DNA of 40,378 nucleotides from Blastococcus sp. CT_GayMR16. GTDB lineage: Bacteria; Actinomycetota; Actinomycetes; Mycobacteriales; Geodermatophilaceae. This document shows, in pieces, positions 6,364 through 13,236 of this stretch (position 1 is its first letter; every line of letters begins with the position of its first letter). The translations under genes and the position numbers were made by a program. Under the pieces are notes generated by a model. That model saw nothing but the letters and a program-made list of their open reading frames with translations. It was not told the origin of the DNA and ran no database searches. The stretch is from NCBI RefSeq assembly GCF_004570875.1, contig NZ_SPQK01000028.1:1-40378 (forward strand), read 5' to 3'.

Positions 6364-7193
6364 TGGCCGGCCACTACATGGACCAGGCCGCCCACCTCGT
6401 CGACATGCAGGCGGCCAAGAAGCTCGTGCTGATGTGCATCGCCGACGACGCGGACAAGCTGTCGAGGATCGGCCGCGTCGGGCTCGACGCGATCATGGAT
6501 TGGTCGGGGCTGAAGCGGTCCCGCGCGCTCGCCGTCATCGCCGAGCTCGTCGACGAGGGCTACCTCGTCCGGCACGCCGCCGGCCGCATCGGCCGCCAGG
6601 CCGAGTTCGTCGTCTTCCCCGGCGGCTGCTGCCCCCTCCACGGCCCCGTGCCCGGCTACACCCCGCCGACCGACAACGCCGACGAGGAGCAGACCGAGGA
6701 CCTCGACACCGCAGGGTCCGACACAGCGGACCCTCTCCCCGACACCGCAGGGTCCGGCCAGACGGACCCTCGATCCGACGTCGAGGGTCCAATAGAGGGT
6801 CCGGAAGAGGGTCCAGTACAGGGTCCGGCAGCTACCGGACCCCTTCCTAAGCGACTTAACCCTCAGAACACCCCCCAACCCCCCGCCGAGCGGGGGGCGC
6901 ACTGCGATCCCGACGGCCAGCCCCACCCGAACTGCCGCGGCTGCGGCACCACCCGCCGAACCGGCCGGGTCACCCCGGCGGACACCGCGGCCGCCGAGCT
7001 CGCAGCCGTCGAGGACCTCCGGACCCGCCGGGCCGCCATCGCCCACTGCGGCGCCTGCAGCCCCTACGACCGCACCGTCGAGGTCCCCGGCCTCGGGATC
7101 CGCCGCTGCCCGGACTGCCATCCCGACCTGGTCGTCGGACCCATGCCCCGCCCGCAGCTGTCCGTCGTCCCCCAGCGCGCATCCGCCCGATGA
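6363..7193 (+). CDS. replication-initiator-like protein with winged HTH; gene carries iterons
   Basis: This 276-residue protein begins with a winged-helix-like domain (residues about 5-88: AAKKLVLMCIADDADKLSRI, then SGLKRSRALAVIAELVDEGY). A low-complexity acidic linker (about 105-160) follows, then two zinc-ribbon-like clusters (C181/C191/C194; C229/C232/C249/C252). The linker is encoded by the iteron array at 6713-6844. An initiator whose own gene holds its binding sites is the lambda O arrangement, and that analogy is the basis for the call. No helicase or primase is recognised nearby, so the phage may recruit the host helicase. It could instead be a regulator. Confidence 0.65.
   Translation: MAGHYMDQAAHLVDMQAAKKLVLMCIADDADKLSRIGRVGLDAIMDWSGLKRSRALAVIAELVDEGYLVRHAAGRIGRQAEFVVFPGGCCPLHGPVPGYTPPTDNADEEQTEDLDTAGSDTADPLPDTAGSGQTDPRSDVEGPIEGPEEGPVQGPAATGPLPKRLNPQNTPQPPAERGAHCDPDGQPHPNCRGCGTTRRTGRVTPADTAAAELAAVEDLRTRRAAIAHCGACSPYDRTVEVPGLGIRRCPDCHPDLVVGPMPRPQLSVVPQRASAR
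6713..6844. repeat. iteron array, candidate phage replication origin
   Basis: Four direct copies of AGGGTCC begin exactly 12 bases apart at 6784, 6796, 6808 and 6820 (unit consensus GAGGGTCCrrnA). Upstream, two pairs of facing copies (AGGGTCC at 6713 and 6749; GGACCCT at 6728 and 6764) repeat with a 36-base period, three times 12. A near-copy GGACCCCT follows at 6837-6844. A comparatively AT-rich stretch (about 6844-6870) and an 8-bp hairpin (CCCCCCGC/GCGGGGGG, 6879-6897) come next. This is typical of iteron plus unwinding-element origins; origin function is inferred. Confidence 0.65.
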
Positions 7194-7738
7194 CCCAGGA
7201 GCCAGACATGCCGACAGACGCCAACCCGGCCGTGATCGCCGCGGACCTCGCCGACGCGAGGTCTGCCACCGCCCCCCAGCCCCGCCGGCCCTCGCGCTGG
7301 CTCCTGATCGACCACAACCCCGACTACATCCGCGCTCTGGCCTGCCCATCGGTGACGGTCACCCCCGCGGCGATGGCCGCGGACCCCGCCGCTGTGCATG
7401 CACTCGTCCGCGCGCTGAGCACCGCCAACCCCAGCATCGAGGTGCACCTGCCGCCGCCGACCTTCGACAGTGCCCCGACCCAGGCCGACATCGACCAGAC
7501 CCGCCGCGAGCTCGAGCGGGACAACGACGAGGTGCACGCCCGCCGGCTGCTGCGCCGCATCAAGGCGATCGCCACCGACGCCGCGGAGGCCTGGGCCGTC
7601 TGGCTCGAGAACGTCCCACAGAGCCGGCGCACCCGCGCCGCGCAGGAGGCCATCCGACGGCGGATCCGCACCGGCATGACCCAGGCCGACGCGCTGCGCT
7701 CCGTGGCCGCCGACTACGCGGCCGGGCGGCTCTCGTGA
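7190..7738 (+). CDS. hypothetical early protein
   Basis: A 182-residue protein, ATGA-coupled to the initiator-like gene. The middle is Pro/Ala-rich. The C-terminal half (about 100-180) is strongly helical and charged (DQTRRELERDNDEVHARRLL, RRTRAAQEAIRRRIRTGMTQ), suggesting a coiled coil or DNA-binding helix bundle. Coupling to an initiator gene makes a replication accessory role possible, but no family is recognised. Confidence 0.65.
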   Translation: MTQEPDMPTDANPAVIAADLADARSATAPQPRRPSRWLLIDHNPDYIRALACPSVTVTPAAMAADPAAVHALVRALSTANPSIEVHLPPPTFDSAPTQADIDQTRRELERDNDEVHARRLLRRIKAIATDAAEAWAVWLENVPQSRRTRAAQEAIRRRIRTGMTQADALRSVAADYAAGRLS

Positions 7739-8058
7739 CGAGCCGGCCGGAAGACCCGACGACGACGGCGCCCGCGCCCGGAGACCAGATCGTGCGGATC
7801 CGGGCCGCGGTCGCAGCGATGCGCGCGGACATGGACGGCGAAGACGCATCTAACCCGACCGTGCGGTTCTGCTTCGCCCTCGTCCGGCTCATGGAGCTGG
7901 CCGCCGACGACGCAGCCGGCATCGAGGCCATGAACGCCCGCACTGCCGAGCGAGCGGCCAGGACCGGCGGTGACGGCCACACCTGGTCCATGCACCGACC
8001 CGAGTTCGCCGTGGCCCTGGAGATGGCAGCCGCCTACGAGGAAGGGCAGGCCGGATGA
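7735..8058 (+). CDS. hypothetical early protein
   Basis: The 107-residue product starts at a GTG overlapping the previous stop. It is helical and acidic (RIRAAVAAMRADMDGEDASN, FALVRLMELAADDAAGIEAM). No motifs are recognised. Its TGA overlaps the ATG at 8055. Confidence 0.6.
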   Translation: MTSRPEDPTTTAPAPGDQIVRIRAAVAAMRADMDGEDASNPTVRFCFALVRLMELAADDAAGIEAMNARTAERAARTGGDGHTWSMHRPEFAVALEMAAAYEEGQAG

Positions 8059-8378
8059 CCGCCGCCGGCCCCATCGGCCCGAGGCTCACCGGCCTCGGCA
8101 TCACGCAGCACGTCGACGGCGACAGGCTGGAGCGTGCCGGCGACCGGTTCGACGCCGACTGTCGCCTACGCCGAGAAAGGCCGAGGAGCACGTCTGGATC
8201 GTCGCCGTCGCCCACCGCATCACCCCGCAGGCCGCCGCCGCCCTGCACGGCGCAGGCAACGAGCCGGTCATCCTCGACGCCGAATCCATCACGGTCACCG
8301 GCGTCGGCTGCTACCGCTGCACCAAGCCGTTCCACCCGCGCCTCGTCGGTAAGCGCTGCAGGGGCCGAGTCGGCGTGA
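8055..8378 (+). pseudogene. small zinc-ribbon protein, reading frame disrupted
   Basis: The frame from the ATG at 8055 begins plausibly (PRLTGLGITQHVDGDRLERA…) but turns into Ser/Pro/Arg-rich nonsense after the three A bases at 8176-8178. One base earlier, the -1 frame reads KAEEHVWIVAVAHRITPQAA and then GVGCYRCTKPFHPRLVGKRC, a typical small actinophage CxxC protein. That frame has no start codon of its own and no stop before entering the next gene. The original-frame stop at 8376-8378 still couples to the next GTG. The simplest reading is a missing A near 8176, perhaps with a second compensating indel near 8360. It may be a mutation or an assembly error. Confidence 0.55.
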
Positions 8379-9067
8379 CCTCCGAGGCGTGGTACACCGT
8401 CCGGCCGATCAGCGACCGCCAGGTCTTCACCGGCCAGCACGAGAACAGCCCGTTCACGGCCGGCTGGTCGGACACCATCGACCTCCTCGAGCGGGAGCTG
8501 GCCGAGCTCGCCGCCGAGCACGTCGTGCTCGAGGTCGACGTCGCCGAGCGGGCGATCCGCGTCGACGGGATGCTGCGCGCCGACGCACGCGCCACCTCTC
8601 CCGCCGTCCGGGTCGCGTTCGACTCCCGACACGGGCCTCTGCAGTACGCCACCGACCGCTACGTCCGGCCCTCCTGGCGTCGCGACGGGATGCAGCAGGA
8701 CTGGCAGCACAACGTCCGGGCCATCGCCCTCGGGCTGGAGGCGCTGCGCAAGGTCGACCGCTACGGGATCACGAAGCGAGGCGAGCAGTACGCCGGCTGG
8801 AAGGCCCTGCCCGCCGGCGAAAGCGCGATCGCCATGCCCGCGGCGATGACCGTCGAACAGGCCGCGCGGTTCATCATCGACCAGGCCGACTCGATCGACC
8901 CGGGTACAGGCGCGATGCTCGTCGACGCCACCACCCGGCTGGGGCTGTACCGCCGGGCCGCGAAGCGGCTGCACCCGGACAACGGCGGCGACGCCGTCCT
9001 CTTCCAGCAGCTCCAGGACGCTCGCCAGCTCCTCGACGCCGAAAACGGGCCGGCCGCCCATGGCTGA
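8375..9067 (+). CDS. J-domain-like phage protein
   Basis: This 230-residue protein starts at the GTG of a GTGA overlap. The N-terminal two-thirds resembles a widespread actinophage protein (RPSWRRDGMQQDWQHNVRAI, ALEALRKVDRYGITKRGEQY). The C-terminus (about 188-222) has RRAAKRLHPDNGGDAVLFQQ, including the HPD tripeptide (200-202) of DnaJ J-domains, which stimulate Hsp70. This suggests recruitment of host DnaK during replication or assembly, but that is inference. It is in the same frame as the zinc-ribbon segment of the disrupted gene upstream, so a fused product is also conceivable. Confidence 0.7.
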   Translation: MTSEAWYTVRPISDRQVFTGQHENSPFTAGWSDTIDLLERELAELAAEHVVLEVDVAERAIRVDGMLRADARATSPAVRVAFDSRHGPLQYATDRYVRPSWRRDGMQQDWQHNVRAIALGLEALRKVDRYGITKRGEQYAGWKALPAGESAIAMPAAMTVEQAARFIIDQADSIDPGTGAMLVDATTRLGLYRRAAKRLHPDNGGDAVLFQQLQDARQLLDAENGPAAHG

Positions 9068-9419
9068 GTACCGGATGTCCGAGGCGCAGCTGCAGGACGC
9101 CATCCTCGAGCTGGCCGAGCTGCGCGGCTGGCTGTTCTTCCACGACTACGACAGCCGCCGCAACAACCCCGGCTGGCCGGACCTGTTCCTGCTGCACCCC
9201 CGCACCGGCGAGATCGTCATCGCCGAGCTGAAGGCCGCGCGCGGCCGCCTCTCCGGAGACCAGAAGGTCTGGATCGCCGCGTTCGCCGTCGCCGGCATCA
9301 CCGTCCACGTATGGCGGCCCATCGACCTCACGAACGGCCAGATCAACCGCGCCCTGACCCCGGGCACCGCACCGTCCCGAACCGTCGTCACCTGCTATCC
9401 CGTCGAGCGGTACCTGTGA
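9060..9419 (+). CDS. VRR-NUC type nuclease
   Basis: The 119-residue protein matches the PD-(D/E)xK VRR-NUC fold: SEAQLQDAILELAELRGW, then SRRNNPGWPDLFLLHP (catalytic D41), IVIAELKAARGRL (E56 and K58), Q68 in SGDQKVW, and a closing VAGITVHVWRP strand. Such stand-alone VRR-NUC proteins act as structure-specific endonucleases on flaps or junctions and are common in phage replication regions. The ATG lies 8 bases before the end of the J-domain gene. Confidence 0.88.
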   Translation: MAEYRMSEAQLQDAILELAELRGWLFFHDYDSRRNNPGWPDLFLLHPRTGEIVIAELKAARGRLSGDQKVWIAAFAVAGITVHVWRPIDLTNGQINRALTPGTAPSRTVVTCYPVERYL

Positions 9420-9799
9420 GCAGCAGCAACCAGGAAGCCGGCTTCGTCGCCCTCGTCGTCCTGTACTTCTTCGCGCTCGCCTTCACCTGGTACGAGATGC
9501 GCCGCGGCGAGAAGCGGCACCAGCAGACCCGACAGCAGCAGATCGTGGCCCTCGCAGCACAGCGCCGCCGCCACGACCGGGAACTCGCCGCAGAGCGAGC
9601 GCGCATCACCGCGATCGAGCGCTGGCTCACCGAGGCGTTCGGGCAGGACGTCGACGAGCCAGCCACCGACACCATCCCCGCCGCCGACCCGGCCACCACG
9701 CCGGCCGGCGAGGTCATCGACGCCGGACATCAGGCCCTCATCGAACGCGAGTTCGAGGGCCAGACCTTCCGCTTCCGCGCCCCCACCACCCGGAGATGA
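9416..9799 (+). CDS. membrane-anchored coiled-coil protein
   Basis: The GTG at 9416 overlaps the nuclease stop. The 127-residue protein has one N-terminal membrane helix (FVALVVLYFFALAFTWYEM, about residues 10-28). A charged helical stretch (about 30-80, Arg/Gln-rich, likely coiled coil) faces the cytoplasm, then a Pro/Thr-rich tail follows. Function unknown. Confidence 0.65.
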   Translation: MSSSNQEAGFVALVVLYFFALAFTWYEMRRGEKRHQQTRQQQIVALAAQRRRHDRELAAERARITAIERWLTEAFGQDVDEPATDTIPAADPATTPAGEVIDAGHQALIEREFEGQTFRFRAPTTRR

Positions 9800-9803
9800 C
9801 CCC

Positions 9804-10295
9804 ATGACTATCACGATCCGTGTCTGCGGCCAGCCGGACCCGGCCAGCCTCCACCAGCTGTCGGGCCCGTCGAACATGCCCGCCCCTGATCCCGTCGTCC
9901 CATGCTGCGAGGCGTCGCTGCACTCCGACGGCGAGGAGTGCACCTGCTGGGAAGGGCTGCTCGACGTCGTCCCGACCCGCGACGTCCAGGAAGGTCCGCA
10001 GCTGGTCCGCCGGCGCATGTGCGGGGACTGCGCCTACCGGGCCGGCTCCCGCGAGCGCACCGAGCTCGCCGGAGACCTGCCGTACTACACGCGCGACCAG
10101 CAGTTCCAGTGCCACACCGGGATGCCGCGGGCCACCAGCTACAAGCACCCGGCGCTCGGCGACGCCGTCGTCCCGGACATCACCGGCTCGGACTACCGGC
10201 CCTACGTGCGGGGCGCCCGGGCATGGCAGGCCGACGGGCGCCCGGCCGAGCTGTGTGCCGGATGGGCAGCGGTCAACCAGGTGCGGCCGCGGTGA
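9804..10295 (+). CDS. Cys-rich early protein
   Basis: A 163-residue protein with many Cys: PCCEASLHSDGEECTCW near residue 33, MCGDCAYRAGSRERTEL near 72, and further single Cys in QFQCHTG and AELCAGW. The spacing suggests one or two zinc or iron-sulfur sites. No family is assigned with confidence. It ends in a GTGA overlap with the next gene. Confidence 0.65.
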   Translation: MTITIRVCGQPDPASLHQLSGPSNMPAPDPVVPCCEASLHSDGEECTCWEGLLDVVPTRDVQEGPQLVRRRMCGDCAYRAGSRERTELAGDLPYYTRDQQFQCHTGMPRATSYKHPALGDAVVPDITGSDYRPYVRGARAWQADGRPAELCAGWAAVNQVRPR

Positions 10296-10615
10296 GCGGC
10301 AAGCTGCAGGTCTGGTCCGGTCATGCCGGTGACGGAGATGTCGCGCTCGGGGTGGCGGTCGCGCGCACGCCCGGGGACCAGCAGGAAGCGCAGCGCGAGT
10401 CGCACGACTTCGTGGTGCAGCAGACGGGACGCCTCCGGGCCGGCCCGATCCAGTGGGCGATCTGGGACGGCGAGGAGGGCTTGCGCGCGCTCGAGCAGAT
10501 CGACATCCACGACCCGCGGGTGATCGACTTCGTGCGCGTCAACCCTGGGGCGGTGGTGGTGGTCGCGATGGCGCCGACCGACAAGCCGCGCCGATCGCGA
10601 AGAAGGCGCCGATGA
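10292..10615 (+). CDS. hypothetical early protein
   Basis: The product is 107 residues, starting at the GTG of a GTGA overlap. The core looks like a small alpha/beta domain (SHDFVVQQTGRLRAGPIQWA, IDFVRVNPGAVVVVAMAP). A strongly basic C-terminus (KPRRSRRRRR) suggests nucleic-acid contact. It is coupled to the DUF3263 gene by ATGA. Confidence 0.6.
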   Translation: MSGKLQVWSGHAGDGDVALGVAVARTPGDQQEAQRESHDFVVQQTGRLRAGPIQWAIWDGEEGLRALEQIDIHDPRVIDFVRVNPGAVVVVAMAPTDKPRRSRRRRR

Positions 10616-10893
10616 GCGAGGCTGCGGCCGCGCTTGGCGACGTCGACGTCGCCATCCTGCGCTTCGAGCGGCAGTGGTGGCGGCACGCCGGCGCCAAGGA
10701 GGTCCAGATCCGCGACCAGCTCGGACTGGAGCCCACCCGCTACTACCAGCGTCTCAACGTGCTCATCGACCACTCGGCCGCCCAGGCGGCCGACCCCGTC
10801 CTCTGCTCCCGCCTGCAGCGCATCCGCGAGCGCCGTCAGGGCATGTTCCGAGCTGGGACGCGTACCGCTTCCGACCGGGGGACCCGTCCTTGA
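10612..10893 (+). CDS. DUF3263 family protein
   Basis: The 93-residue protein fits DUF3263, a short family of actinobacteria and their phages: ILRFERQWWRHAGAKEVQIR, then LGLEPTRYYQRLNVLIDHSA and a charged tail of repeated Arg. The predicted fold is a small helical, HTH-like DNA-binding domain. The molecular role of the family is not established. Its TGA is inside the TTGA start of the next gene. Confidence 0.85.
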   Translation: MSEAAAALGDVDVAILRFERQWWRHAGAKEVQIRDQLGLEPTRYYQRLNVLIDHSAAQAADPVLCSRLQRIRERRQGMFRAGTRTASDRGTRP

Positions 10894-12134
10894 ACGACTC
10901 GAGCAACACGTCCAGCATCTGCGGCTGCGGCGCCACCGTCCGGGACGGGTACCTCTGCCGGACGTGCGCGCGGCAGCTGCGCGACGACCTGGTCGAGCTC
11001 GCCCCGGGCAAGCAGATGCTTCCGTCCTACGCGCTCGGGTCGGCGGGCCGCGGCACGACCACCCGGTGGGACACCCCGTCAGCAGTGATGGTCGGCGGCC
11101 TGGCCGAGGACCTCACGACGACCGCGGCACGGCAGGCCCGGATCAGCAACGCCGACGGCGGCGCCGAGAAGCCGGTCCCCTTCAACCCGCGGGCCGCCGA
11201 GCTCCGGGCCGTGCTCACCAACATGCTCAGGCCGTGGGCGCTCTGGCTGCACGGCCGAGGACGGCCGGTCGCCGAGCTGACCAGACCGGTGTGTTCGCAC
11301 CGCGACCCCGTCGGGGCCGACTGCCCCTCATGCGCGGCAGAGACCGCCGCGATCGACCAGCGGATGCAGCAGTGGAGACGGCTGCAGCGCGAGCTCGAGC
11401 GAGCCGACGTCGGCGCACTGGCCGGCTACCTAGCCCAGCACGTCGACGTCGTCCGCGGCGACGAGGCTGCGCCTCAGCTGAAGCTGGCCATCGAGAACGC
11501 CGTCGCCCGGGTCCGCGAGGTGATCGACCGGCAGCCCGACCAGATCGCCGTCGGCCAGTGCGGCGCCGAGCTCCCCGAGGAGCACACCTGCCAGGAGCCG
11601 CTGTACGTCGACCGAGAGGCCTCCTTCGTCACCTGCCCGGCGTGCGACACCACCTGGTCCGTCGCCGACCGGCGCGCGTGGCTGCTCGCCGGCGCCCATG
11701 ACGAACTCGGCACCGCGGCGACCATCGCGGCGTCTCTGACCCGCCTCGACGACGACCATCGGCTCTCGGTCAACCGCATCTACCAGTGGAGGCACCGCGG
11801 GAAGCTGATCGACTACGGCCGGGCCTGCGCGGCCCACCGGGTCCCGGAGTGGGTGGAGACCGGACGGCACGCCAGCTGCCAGGACTGCGGGCAGGCCCTG
11901 TACCGGGTGGGCGACGTCGTCGCGCTGCTCACCGCCAGCATGGTCGCCGAGACGGCCCGCCGGGCGAAGGCCGAACGCCTCCAGCGCGAGCGCTCGAAGA
12001 AGGCGCGGGTGGCACGGCAGCGGGAGCTACTGAAGCGCTCGAAGGCGGGGTCTGCTGGCCCAGTGGCGCTCGGTCCAGGGCTGCCTGCCGCGATCGAGAA
12101 CACGGTCAACCGCCGTCGCTCGGAGGCGGGGTGA
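10890..12134 (+). CDS. large multi-zinc-site protein with HTH-like segment, end of early operon
   Basis: The TTG at 10890 forms TTGA with the previous stop, giving 414 residues. Near the N-terminus CGCGATVRDGYLCRTCARQL makes a four-Cys ribbon. Further pairs are CSHRDPVGADCPSCAAE, CGAELPEEHTCQEPL, VTCPACDTTWS, and CQDCGQALYRVG near the end. A segment around residues 285-310 (LDDDHRLSVNRIYQWRHRGK) resembles an HTH for site recognition. This ribbon-plus-HTH layout recurs in actinophage proteins of unknown role; transcriptional control is plausible. It is the last gene of the early run. Confidence 0.7.
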   Translation: MNDSSNTSSICGCGATVRDGYLCRTCARQLRDDLVELAPGKQMLPSYALGSAGRGTTTRWDTPSAVMVGGLAEDLTTTAARQARISNADGGAEKPVPFNPRAAELRAVLTNMLRPWALWLHGRGRPVAELTRPVCSHRDPVGADCPSCAAETAAIDQRMQQWRRLQRELERADVGALAGYLAQHVDVVRGDEAAPQLKLAIENAVARVREVIDRQPDQIAVGQCGAELPEEHTCQEPLYVDREASFVTCPACDTTWSVADRRAWLLAGAHDELGTAATIAASLTRLDDDHRLSVNRIYQWRHRGKLIDYGRACAAHRVPEWVETGRHASCQDCGQALYRVGDVVALLTASMVAETARRAKAERLQRERSKKARVARQRELLKRSKAGSAGPVALGPGLPAAIENTVNRRRSEAG

Positions 12135-12173
12135 ACGTCGGTCGAACACGCGACACGCTCACCCGTTCGGGTA

Positions 12174-12203
12174 CTTGCTGTATAGCAAGGCGACGGGTAG
12201 TGT
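12174..12203 (+). promoter_or_regulatory. promoter with overlapping dyad operator, upstream of the HicA-like gene
   Basis: TTGCTG (12175-12180), exactly 17 bases, then TAGTGT (12198-12203) form a good actinobacterial promoter. The perfect inverted repeat CTTGCT-GTAT-AGCAAG (12174-12189) covers the -35 box, so a dimeric repressor bound there would block transcription. The gene start is 48 bases downstream of the -10 box with a strong Shine-Dalgarno. Confidence 0.6.
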
Positions 12204-12250
12204 TCCTCTTGTCCGGCAAAGAGTCGGACGAAAGAGGAGAGGGGGTGAAC

Positions 12251-12451
12251 ATGGACAAGGTCGTTCGCCAGATCGTCAAGGCCCTCGGTGAGCAAGGGTT
12301 CGACGTGGTCGAGACCAAGAACGGTCGCCTGGAAGTGGTGAACCGTGACGGGGACTGGATCGCGTCGCTCCCGAGCCGCTTCAAGGCCGGTAGCGGTCTG
12401 GATAACGCCCTGGCGCCGCTGAGGCGCGCCGGGTTCCGCTGGCCTAGCTAG
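12251..12451 (+). CDS. HicA-like small protein
   Basis: The 66-residue protein has the HicA double-stranded-RNA-binding-like layout: VRQIVKALGEQGFDVVETKN, a short beta sheet, then ALAPLRRAGFRWP. The catalytic His of HicA mRNA interferases, normally just after the first strand (G-S-H), is replaced here (KNGRLEVV), and no HicB antitoxin follows. A non-toxic RNA- or DNA-binding role is therefore likelier than an active toxin. AAAGAGGAGAGGGGG precedes the start; the ATG at 12251 is preferred over the in-frame GTG at 12245. Confidence 0.7.
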   Translation: MDKVVRQIVKALGEQGFDVVETKNGRLEVVNRDGDWIASLPSRFKAGSGLDNALAPLRRAGFRWPS

Positions 12452-12466
12452 CGGAGAGAACCGGGG

Positions 12467-12491
12467 CCGGGGGCAGATGAAGTGCCCCCGG
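12467..12491 (+). terminator. terminator after the HicA-like gene
   Basis: CCGGGGGCA (12467-12475) and TGCCCCCGG (12483-12491) pair perfectly over 9 bp around a 7-base loop, with further G/C pairing possible outside. It begins 15 bases after the HicA-like stop and has no T tract. Confidence 0.65.
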
Positions 12492-12552
12492 TCCCGGGAC
12501 CCGGCTCCATGTTCCCCGCTCTCCCACCCAGAACACCAGGGAGGTCCCACCG

Positions 12553-13128
12553 ATGACCGACTACAACGCGCGGATCGAGCTCGACTCGCGAGACTTCGAC
12601 GAGGCCGCCGTCGACGTCCTCATGGACGTCGTCGAGCCCTACTCCGGCGTCGTCGCCCGCGCCGTCCACGGCGGCCGCGTCGAGCTCATCCTCACCGTGC
12701 CAGCCGCCGACCTGCGGCAGGCCACCATCACCGCGATGTCGATCGTCCTGGCCACCGGCCATCAGGTCTACGCGCTCGAGGTGCTGCCCACCGACGACTT
12801 CCATCAGCGCATCAACGCAACCCCGGTCCCCGAACTGCTGTCGGTGACCCAGACCGCCGACGAGCTCGGGATCTCCCGGCAGCGAGCGTTGCAGCTGGTC
12901 AACGCTGGACAGCTGGACGCGGTGAAGGTCGGCGACACCTGGGTCGTGCCGCGACCGGCTGTGACCGCCCGCGTCGCCGAGGTCGCCGACCGCCGCCAGC
13001 GCGTCGAGGCAGCTCTGCTGGCGGACGGCGAGAAGTCGCGAGCGGTTCTGGCCACACATCGGCGGCAGCAGGAGAAGGTCAACGCCGCTATGCGGACGGC
13101 TGGCGTCGAGGTCACAAGCTATCCGTGA
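12553..13128 (+). CDS. HTH DNA-binding protein (excisionase/MerR-type helix)
   Basis: This 191-residue protein is preceded by GGGAGGT nine bases before the ATG. Residues about 1-85 form an alpha/beta domain (ARIELDSRDFDEAAVDVLMD…). Residues about 96-135 are a winged helix of the excisionase/MerR type (LLSVTQTADELGISRQRALQ followed by LVNAGQLDAVKVGDTWVVPR). The tail is basic. Similar two-domain proteins occur in many actinobacteria outside phages. It could control nearby genes, including the dyad operator at 12174, or act in recombination. Confidence 0.75.
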   Translation: MTDYNARIELDSRDFDEAAVDVLMDVVEPYSGVVARAVHGGRVELILTVPAADLRQATITAMSIVLATGHQVYALEVLPTDDFHQRINATPVPELLSVTQTADELGISRQRALQLVNAGQLDAVKVGDTWVVPRPAVTARVAEVADRRQRVEAALLADGEKSRAVLATHRRQQEKVNAAMRTAGVEVTSYP

Positions 13129-13236
13129 GGCCGTGGGGCGTTGCTCCCCGTAAGGCGGACTGGCGACCATCGCACCCCGGGATCAAGGCTTGCGAGTCTG
13201 CTACGTTCCGTTCCTTCTGCGACGGGGGGAGACCAG

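Noticed and set aside
6700-6850. Possible CRISPR array from the regular repeats
   Set aside because: Repeats are 7-base cores at 12-base steps inside a coding frame, far shorter than CRISPR repeats, with no unique spacers.
12245-12250. GTG start two codons before the HicA-like ATG
   Set aside because: It is in frame, but the ribosome site spacing is better for ATG 12251.
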